This document shows, in pieces, positions 56,401-64,000 of a stretch of 64,000 bases of DNA (position 1 is the stretch's first letter; each line of letters begins with the position of its first letter). The notes under the pieces were generated by a model. The model was not told the DNA's origin. It worked only from the letters and a program-made list of their open reading frames with translations, and ran no database searches. This DNA is from Myrmaecium sp. VS I D KN 1 (lineage: Eukaryota; Ascomycota; Dothideomycetes; Valsariales; Valsariaceae). The stretch spans positions 368,093 through 432,092 of the forward strand of contig JADQAV010000014.1 of the NCBI GenBank assembly GCA_019775845.1, read 5' to 3'. A program made the position numbers and the translations under genes.

Positions 56401-58363
56401 TGGCCGAGATCGTCGGAGATGTTCCACGATTTCGGCGTGCACGGATAGTCCAGCCGTTCGTAATACATCTCCACGTCACTGTAGATGAAGTAGGCCTGCA
56501 GAGTCCGAATGATTTCGAGCGTGATGTACAGCGAGATGGGAACCAAGTTCTGGAAGAGGATGACGCCGGACCAGAAAGTGATGATGCCGTCCACGGCCGG
56601 GTGGTTGTTTCCATAGGATTTGAATTCGAACAGATAGCGGGAGGTGTCATGCCTGGCCCATTCAACCCCCTCCACCACACCGGAGATGAAACACATAAAG
56701 AAAAGGATGATGAAGTTGTAGATGACGTTCCAGTTAAGGTCCTTGGAGATTCTCGCACGCTTGCTGGGGGTGATACCCGAGTTGATCATGATCCTGGTAT
56801 CGTTTCCGGTGAAGACGACCACGCCGAGAACCCACTCGGTGTTTCGGAGGACGCATCCACGGAGAAGGAGGTTGTTGATCGAGATGGGCTCAGCCATTTC
56901 CATAGGCGGCGCATGAGGATCGTTGGGATTTCGCTGGTTCCACCGAATCACGCCGTTGTATTGGTAGAGGTTCGCATGGGGGCCTTCGCTCTCGATCACG
57001 AAGTCGGTCTTTTCGCAGTGGCGAGCGTGCCGGACTTTGCGGCCGCAATGGAGCGCTTGCCGGACTTTGAGGTTGGTTTCGCCATCCAGGTTTTTCGTTT
57101 CCACGTAGCAAGCTCCGTCACTCTCCGCCGTCGACAGAACCACGATATCGGCCGGAATCTCTTCGGAATCGTAGAGACGGACGAAATCACCCACCTGGAT
57201 GTTCTTCCAGTAATCCTTCTTGAACCTTGCCTTGTCCGGACTCTCCTTGTACGGATCGTACAAACTTCCATAGAATCGTTTCGGCGGCTCCGCGGGGCTC
57301 TCGGTGGCTCCTTTGGGTCCGGCGTGGATCTCTTGGAATCCCACGGTTGCCGCGGGATGACCAGCGACGCCGTCGAGGTTATCTTGCGGCTCCAGCGTCT
57401 TGTCGGCAGGCAGCGGAGAAGGCACGGGCGTCATCTGGATGCCTTCCTCGTCGCCCGGCTCGCTCGCATTGGAATGTTCCGACATGCGCCGGGACATCAT
57501 GGAGACACGTCTGGTATCCGCAGACGACCGCGTTTCCCCCACTGCTCTCTGCGCGTACGACAATCCTTCCTTATCCTTCCTCTTCGCCGTGTGCTGCTTC
57601 ATAAACCTCCAGGTGGCGATGACCAATCTCGTGTTCGCCTTCTTAAACCGTCTCCACAAAGAAACCTTGTCTTCCGACGTGTTCACGTTTTCGTAATCGA
57701 CGAGTCGGTGCACCGGAGCATTGTTGAGCTCGTTATCCAAAACCGTTCGCCGCCAGTCTTCAATGGCATCTTTGATCGCGGTGATGCACACAATCACGAT
57801 CAAGGGCGTAGCGTTCAAAGCAGGATTCGGGACACCGAAAAGCGTAAAGATCTAACGGATTCGCACAGGTCAGCGTGCCAAACTCGAGGAGGGGGCGCAA
57901 ACGGGATTTCCTCTTCACTTACACCGAGAATAATGATAAACAAGAAATAAATATTGGCGATGTTATGAAACTGTAACCACAGGTTTTTCGGAATGAACGT
58001 GATGGGCGTGTACTTGGCGGTGCGGATCTTATTTCGTGTGTATGTAACGAGCGGCTTGCCCTCCTCGTCCCGGGCTTCCGGCGGGAGCGGGCGATTGAAG
58101 TAGATCTTCCTCCCGTTGTCCTCCTGCTGATCGCTGCTCGCGTCGGAGTCCGTCGCTCCCTGGAAATCCGAGTCCTTCCCTTGCGACTGCCGTTTCTTCT
58201 CCCACGAGCTCCCCGAACTGGCCCGGTTGTGGATGCGATTGATCAGGGACTGCCGCTTCTTGTCGCCCTTGGTGCCGGCGGCTCGGTGGGTGGCCCATCG
58301 CATCCGCTTCATCGACGGGTTCGGCGGCTCGTCCTCTTGTGGGGGTGGTGGTGACAAAGCCAT
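53493..58363 (-). CDS. DNF1: P4-type phospholipid-transporting ATPase (flippase), Dnf1-like
   Basis: Plasma-membrane/endosomal flippase moving phospholipids to the cytosolic leaflet (family knowledge). Exons 58363-57923, 57851-54625 and 54552-53493 give 1575 residues. The N-terminus carries the Dnf1-type block FNRPLPPEARDEEGKP, then TRNKIRTAKYTPITFIPKNL and FHNIANIYFLF, and the first intron follows IIILG. The actuator motif LDGETNLK is near residue 400. The phosphorylated Asp is residue 638 in DKTGTLTQN. TGDKVETAINIGFS and the hinge GDGANDVAMIQ (near 1079) follow. The last helices are in exons 2 and 3, and the second intron splits the Trp of QFKFW. A 300-residue Ser/Pro-rich tail ends VPPVPALPKD. 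Dnf1/2 rather than Drs2 or Neo1 is inferred from the N-terminal block. A long open frame on the opposite strand is a shadow. Confidence 0.95.
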
Positions 58364-60978
58364 GGTGAAGCGTTCGGCCAGGGGACAGGACGACGGACGA
58401 AGAGGCGGCGGGGGTGGAGATTCGGCCGGCGTGAGCCGGAAAGGCTTCGATTACTTGAAGGGAGCCAATTCGACGTCGCTGGCGGGTGGATGCGAGGCTG
58501 CAGCGACAGGTTGGATGGTTGGGATGATGTTGAGAACAGAGGGAGGGCAGGTAGTAGTGATGGTCGGAGGCAAGGCAGGTCCTCACTCGGCTATGAGACG
58601 GGGGAGATGGCAGCCAAGAAAGGAGCGCTGACGGGGCGAACACGGCTATGGGACGCGCGGGGATGGGCGCATGAATTGCAGGCGCCGGAACGGGTTGCGA
58701 TAGGCGTAAAACAGGACCGGCGACGGTGGATGAGAGAGAAGAATGGAAAGGCGGAAGAAGGCGGAGTGAAAGCTGACTGTGTGAAAGACGGCTTTGTGCC
58801 AGCAGCGGTGGTAGTATGTCGGTAGGATTTGGGGGGGGGAGGGAAAGCGAGAGGCGAGTCAGTAAGGTATGAAGAGGACACCACGGCGCAAGAGGTGCTG
58901 CTGACCGAGCACTTTGGCCCCCGGAGATTATCGAGCACTGCTGCACACTGGCAGTCTGCACTTGCAGGCGAGCGGCGGGCGAGGGAGGCAGGCGCGAGGT
59001 GCGAGCGATGGCGGGCGGGGACCACAGATGGGACTAAGGCACCAACCCTAACCTCCTCCACTGCACGCGCTCTTTCGGATCGCTCGGCGCGCGGACGTCG
59101 TGCCGGACGGCGGACTTTGGACTGGACTGGACTGGTAAAACCCGCGATGATGATTTTTTCTGCCCTTTCGTATTTCCTCCTCGCTTTGACCACGCGTGTG
59201 TCGTGTAGCCGTGCAGGGAGGAGAGGAAGGGTTCTCTGCAGGAAACTCAAGGAATGAAGGAATTGACAGGTTGCTCTAAAACGTGCGTGGAATACATCGA
59301 TAACTACATAAACTATGGGTCGCGCAGGCAGGCAGGCAGGCAAGCTCGCGCTGTTATACCGCCGATACATGCGGGTTTCCTTCCCTTGCTCCCTCCCTCT
59401 CTCCCTTCTCCACCAAAAAATCAGAGCGCAAACTGGATCTCACACGCGCACGCTGCTGCTGGCGGACACGGAAAGGCTGGGAAGCCATACCAACATGTAG
59501 TACCACCTATTTCCTAACCGTGGAAGCGGGCTTGGCCCCCCCTCGAAGAGGGATGCAGGTGCAGTGGCTGAGATGGAGATAGATGCCAACATGGCCCCGA
59601 CCCGCCCGGCCACCACTTCGCGCGCGCGCGCGGAACGTCCGATCTCCGAACCGCGCTGGTTGCCCTTCTGGATGGGGATGCTCACACTCACACTTCGAGA
59701 TTCCCACGGATAGGTAGCGGAGTCCCAAAGGGATAGAGGGAGGGGGGCGGGCGCGGCTTGCGATTATTTAAGGTTTCCGATCGCCTACCTACTACCTCCG
59801 GACTAGTAATTGGTAGTTATAGACCCCCATCGGCCCGCCGTTGTTTGTTTGATTCATGATGCTTGCCATTTTTTCCCTTTCGTATCCATCATGTATCCTC
59901 ATCCTTCCTCTCTGGCTTCTCAAGATAGAAGCAACATTCACACATCAGCAAGAGAGGGCGGAGTACCTAAGCACGGTAGACACACGTTGGGCGGGGACGG
60001 GGCTGACTCCCACATCCCTAATAATCCTCACACACGAACCCATCCACATCCCGGCGAAACACGTACCCTGCCGGCACACTGCCTATCCATACCTGACCTG
60101 GAGGAGGGACGGATCGTCGGGATCCACCCCGCCGAGCACCGGTTGCGTGTGTATCCGTATGGTACAATAATGGTGAGTGAGTGATTGATTGAGTGATGGA
60201 TGGACTGAAGCCATCCCCTGAACCTCCACGCTTCATCATCGAGTTTCCTCAGCACCGGCGACACATCATGATGTGCAATGCCTCAGGTACCGCACGCCCA
60301 CAAGATCGCACGTACAGCAGCAGTGCCACACTCCCTCGATCAGCGCTCGCTCGCGCACAGGTCAAAGTGTTTCGTTTCGAGAGAACGCAAGCAAAGCAAG
60401 ATGTAAGATGTAAGATGCGTGGTTTTAACAACCGTAAGGAACTCCCTCTCTCCCATCCCTCACGGTGTCACACACACCCACACCGGGCCCTGAACCGCCC
60501 CGATCGGCCGAACCTGGGCGGACGGACGAACCTGAAGGCGCGCGCGCTCGCTCTCTCAGCCTTGCCCGCCTGACCACCCGCTCATGCAGACAGGCAGGCA
60601 GGCAGCGCCGCACCTTACATATAAGAAAAAAAATTATCGGGCGGCTTTTACGTAGTAATTATATACTGTAGGTATGGCGTTAAAGCCGCACCTCACACGA
60701 TAGAGACAGTACAAAGACCCCTTGATGGCCCCCCTAGACGCAAAATTGTCATCGCCGTTCGCGGGACGGAAACAGGGGAGGGGGGGAGGGCCACCAGGGG
60801 GGTTTTGTTGCACGCTCGCAAAATGTCGCGAGCGCTAATTATATTTAGAGAGGATGGTGAAGGGGTCAGGGTGTCGCAACTGGTGCAGAGTATTTTTTAT
60901 AGCACTGAAGAGCCTGAGCATCAGAGGACGGAGTACCTTACCTACATACGAATCACCTAGGTACTTGGTCCTGGTAAA

Positions 60979-61019
60979 GAGGGAGTAATGCCTGATGGTG
61001 GCATCAGGCATTCTCTCTT
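60979..61019. repeat. Strong inverted repeat (hairpin)
   Basis: A perfect 11-bp stem AATGCCTGATG/CATCAGGCATT closes a four-base GTGG loop. After one bulged T the stem continues as GAGGGAG/CTCTCTT with two G-T wobbles, about 18 pairs in all. It could form in DNA or RNA of either strand. It is not inside a gene that I can see. Confidence 0.7.
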
Positions 61020-61470
61020 CACAGGAGAGAAACAGCCTTGCGGGCGCGTACAATAGCTGCTGGGTCATGATAGCATGCCTAGCAAGATTCAAGTTCCCCT
61101 ATTCATCCCAAGTATCGAGTGACAGAGTGCGACTATAATATATCAAGGGGTTGCTCCTTACTACTCCCTGCCATCGCCTTTTCATCCGTCACGCCCCGTC
61201 GCCCGGAAGTCGGGATGGGCTCGGCCCAGCCCTGGAGGCATCCATCCACGTCCGGGCCTTGTCCGGGCCTTTTAGCGACGACGCCTCCTTCACGTGCAGG
61301 CGCGTTGGGTGGAAGCGCGACGTACCGTGGTCCCGTACGGAGTACCTAGTACCTTTCACACCTCATCGAGCCGGCCTTCGTACCTTGACTCCGGTGCCGC
61401 GGCGAGGGGCAGCTGCCAAACAATCGCCCAACGTAATACAGACCCTACCTACTACTGAGGTACTCCTCGC

Positions 61471-61491
61471 AGCAGCAGCAGCAGCAGCAGC
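61471..61491. repeat. AGC tandem repeat just before a start codon
   Basis: Seven AGC triplets run directly into the ATG at 61492 of the next gene. They sit in its leader and could vary between strains. Confidence 0.85.
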
Positions 61492-63455
61492 ATGCCGCCT
61501 GCCAACCGTAACATCACCGACTTCTTCAGACCCGCGCGACACCCTCCGCCACTGCTCGACACCATCACCGTCGCCGGACCAGGTCTGCCGCCCAGTTCTT
61601 CCCTCCGCCCAATGCGCGCCCATCATGACTGACATCACCGATACTTCCCAAGACAACAGCCGCCAGGACCAATCATGTCCGCCTTCTTCCTGCAGCCGGC
61701 GGGTGGTCTCACGAACAGATGCAGCCTCCCGCGAATATACAGTGCCTCTAGGCAGCCCTCCCCGTTCGAAACACACGTCCTTCAGCCATCATGATGCGCC
61801 CCCCGCCGGCCCTCCAAGCTCCTCCCTCTCCTCCCTCCCGCCCTTGTCGCAAACATCCTTCAGCTCCAGCTCCCGGCGCATCGTCAAGAACGGCCTCGCC
61901 ATGGTCCGCAGCTCCGACACCGAAGAGGACTCCTCCTCCGACTCCTCGCTGGGGGACATCGACGGCCGGCCCACCCGCAGCAAGCGTCCGGCCGCAAACC
62001 CGAACGGCCCGTCGGACCCGTCGCGGACGAGTCGGTGGCTGCAGAGCGGTCCTGGCAAGAGGAGACCGCTGGAGCGGCCCAAGTTCGACGAGCACTTCTC
62101 CCTCGGCGCGCTTCTCTCGATGGACCACGCGGATAAGATGAAGGATGCGAAGGTCCAGGAGGCGACGGCGAAGCTGCGGATGCGGGAGGCGGAGACGGAG
62201 GACGTTGCGAACGGCGGCAGCAGTATCGATGAACGGTTGCTTGCGTCCGTGGTTGCGGGTGAGGGCGACGGGGAGGATCCGATGAGGGCGAGGAAATTGA
62301 TGCAGGCGATGGAGCGGACCGATGCGCTGCACCGGGAGATGGTGTGCTACTTCTTCGAGCCGCCGGAGAAGAGAGAGCCGGTTTCGGCGGGCACGTTTCC
62401 GACGGAGAACCTGCAGGGATGGACGAACATTCTACGAGGTTTGTTTGCTCCTCGAGCACGAATGCATATGGAGCAGAGTCTAACTCGAGCACGCAGATGA
62501 CCTGGGGCGGCAAGAAGCCGTGCTGTCGGGTTTCGCGACGGAGATGGCGAAGATACAGCCGCTCCCCGAAGAAGCCATGACATGGATCTTGGACGAACGT
62601 AAGTTCTGATGCTTCACCATACGCTCCCATGCAGCTCCTAACAACCACCGCAGTCTCGTCTCCGACCAGCAGAGAGGACCTCAACCACGCCTACCTCGAC
62701 CTGCTCGTCGCCAGCAAACAACCCGGGCTCGAGCCGCTCATCACCCGTGACCGGGTCCAGCGGTTATTCGTCCGTCTCGGGGCGAAGCCGGACTCCTACC
62801 ACGTCGGCAAAGCCGTGTCCTCCTCCGAAGTCTCCGTCGTCGCAAAGCGACCGTTACCCCGGGGGCTAAAATGGGTTCTGCTCCTGCTCCAACACGACCG
62901 CATCAGCATCAGGTGAAGCCAACCCTCCCCCCAATACACACACACACCAACACTAACCATCACCCCACCCCGCAGCCTCACCCGCGAAACCCGCGAGTAC
63001 TCCCTCCTCCTGCTCATGCGCCTGCTCATCGACACCGACGTCCACGCCTCCGCCGCCACCCACGCCCTCATCCAAGACACCTTCGCCACCCTCCTCACCA
63101 GCTGCCCACCCTCCGAACTCGACGGCATCGTAAGCATCCCCTCCCCCCTCCCCACCCCTCCCTCCCTCACCCACTAACCCCAAAACAAAGCTCCACCAAA
63201 TCCACCACCAAACCCACAAAACCCTCCCGGACCCCCTTCAGCAACATCGCCTCCTCACCGGCCTCCCCACCCACACCCCGCTCCTCAGCACCCTCGCCCG
63301 TCGCCTCGCCCTCTCCTTCTTCCTCCTCCTCCAACCCCCTTCCCCCAAACATGCCCTCCCACTCACATCCCCCACCCTCCACCCCCACATCCTGCACCAC
63401 CTCCGCACCCACCCCGCCCTCCGTCCGGCGCCCGCACCGGCGCCCGCGGGCCCGG

Positions 63456-63488
<33 letters not shown>

Positions 63489-64000
63489 CCACCACCACCG
63501 ATTACCCCCGCCTCGCCGCTCGCCTCGCGTGTCTGGACGTCGCGATTGGCGCCGGGTTCTCCGGTTTTAGCTTTCTCTTCCCTTCTGCTTCTTCTCCTCC
63601 TCCTCCTCCTTCCGGCACCGCAGGCCCCGCAGGCACCGCAGGCACCGGAGGCCTCGGAGGCACCGCCGCCCCACCGCAGGGGGTGCCGGGGCCGGGGGAC
63701 ACAGACCCCCTCGACACCCCCGCAGCACATACAACCCACCTCACCCGCCTCACCGCGCATCTGCGGGCGCTCGGGTCGCGCATCGGCGCTGCCGGGGCGG
63801 GTGCGGGCGCGGCGGGCCTGCAGCGCAATGAGTTGAGGGCGCTGGTGGAGAGGATGGCTTATCGGCTTGAGGTTGAGGGGAGGGTTGGGAGAGTTGGGCG
63901 GGGGGTTGGGAGGGGGGTTTTTGATGGGGGGGATGGGGGGGAGGGGGGTTATGGGGGTTATGTGGGGGGTAAGGGGCACGGGGGGGAGGGGTTGAGGAGG
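61492..64000 (+). CDS. Conserved fungal protein with N-terminal PIP-like ITDFF motif, 3' end outside window
   Basis: Six exons (61492-61582, 61653-62438, 62497-62598, 62654-62912, 62976-63129, 63191 to the edge) give 734 residues with no stop by the window end. The protein opens MPPANRNITDFFRPA. The NxxIxxFF pattern resembles a PCNA-interacting box with Asn in place of Gln. A Ser/acidic segment (SSDTEEDSSSDSSLGDID) and a helical part with KLMQAMERTDALHREMV follow. Then come FATEMAKIQPLPEEAMTWIL, SLLLLMRLLIDTDVHASAA and LARRLALSFFLLL, a poly-Asn run and LAARLACLDVAIG. I recall an unnamed ascomycete family with this order. The first intron is the least certain; 61583-61652 fits best, but another acceptor at 61718 also keeps frame. 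A nuclear replication or repair role is inferred from the motif only. The last residues are Gly-rich. Confidence 0.78.
63456..63488. repeat. AAC triplet repeat coding for Asn
   Basis: About ten AAC triplets in frame give a poly-Asn run in the PIP-like protein, followed by Thr repeats. A coding microsatellite. Confidence 0.85.

Larger units (their letters stand above)
58364..61491. other. Gene-free region of 3.1 kb between divergent genes
   Basis: Upstream of both the flippase and the PIP-like gene. It contains GGCA repeats (about 59328-59341 and 60590-60604), CG/GC runs (59620-59631) and a strong hairpin near 61000. No coding region is supported, though several short frames exist on both strands. 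Confidence 0.5.

Noticed and set aside
55110-57950. A 946-codon open frame on the plus strand
   Set aside because: Antisense shadow of the P4-ATPase gene, whose motifs are complete on the minus strand.

Overview
The window looks like a chromosomal segment of a filamentous ascomycete (Pezizomycotina). The coding genes are GC-rich. They carry short introns, mostly 50-90 nt with GT...AG ends. Several products belong to families typical of filamentous fungi. One 8.2-kb block is almost pure AT with CA and TG nearly absent, the mark of repeat-induced point mutation (RIP). I cannot fix the class or genus from sequence alone. Gene models were built by hand from reading frames, splice signals and remembered family consensus; every spliced model given here closes to a whole number of codons.

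Left third (0-23 kb): a calcium-regulated mitochondrial carrier with EF hands (Sal1 type, minus) lies head-to-head with cyclin C (Ssn8, plus). Then come a small disordered conserved protein with very long flanks, a small mitochondria-targeted protein, and a divergent metabolic pair. That pair is a fused LeuC/LeuD-like aconitase-family hydro-lyase and an isocitrate-lyase/PEP-mutase superfamily lyase sharing a 462-bp intergenic promoter. After about 2.5 kb without a convincing gene follow a large F-box-like plus UBA protein and, convergent to it, a Nudix hydrolase of the thiamine-pyrophosphokinase-related group.

Middle (23-44 kb): an F-box protein, the exocytic SM protein Sec1, the mitochondrial RNA helicase Suv3 (divergent from SEC1), a seven-helix DUF3112-like membrane protein with a charged tail, and a 1981-residue Sen1-type RNA/DNA helicase. 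Long gene-free stretches rich in simple repeats separate some of these.

Right third (44-64 kb): an 8.2-kb RIP-destroyed DNA transposon with terminal inverted repeats and an 8-bp direct repeat at its borders; a Dnf1-type phospholipid flippase; a 3.1-kb gene-free stretch with a strong hairpin; and, running off the right edge, a protein starting with a PCNA-binding-like ITDFF motif.

Most genes are housekeeping and not functionally linked. Two loose themes are mitochondrial RNA and metabolite handling (Sal1, Suv3, the small mitochondrial protein) and secretory-membrane function (Sec1, Dnf1). The parts that look accessory are the hydro-lyase/lyase pair and the RIP-mutated transposon. I found no tRNA, rRNA or CRISPR array.
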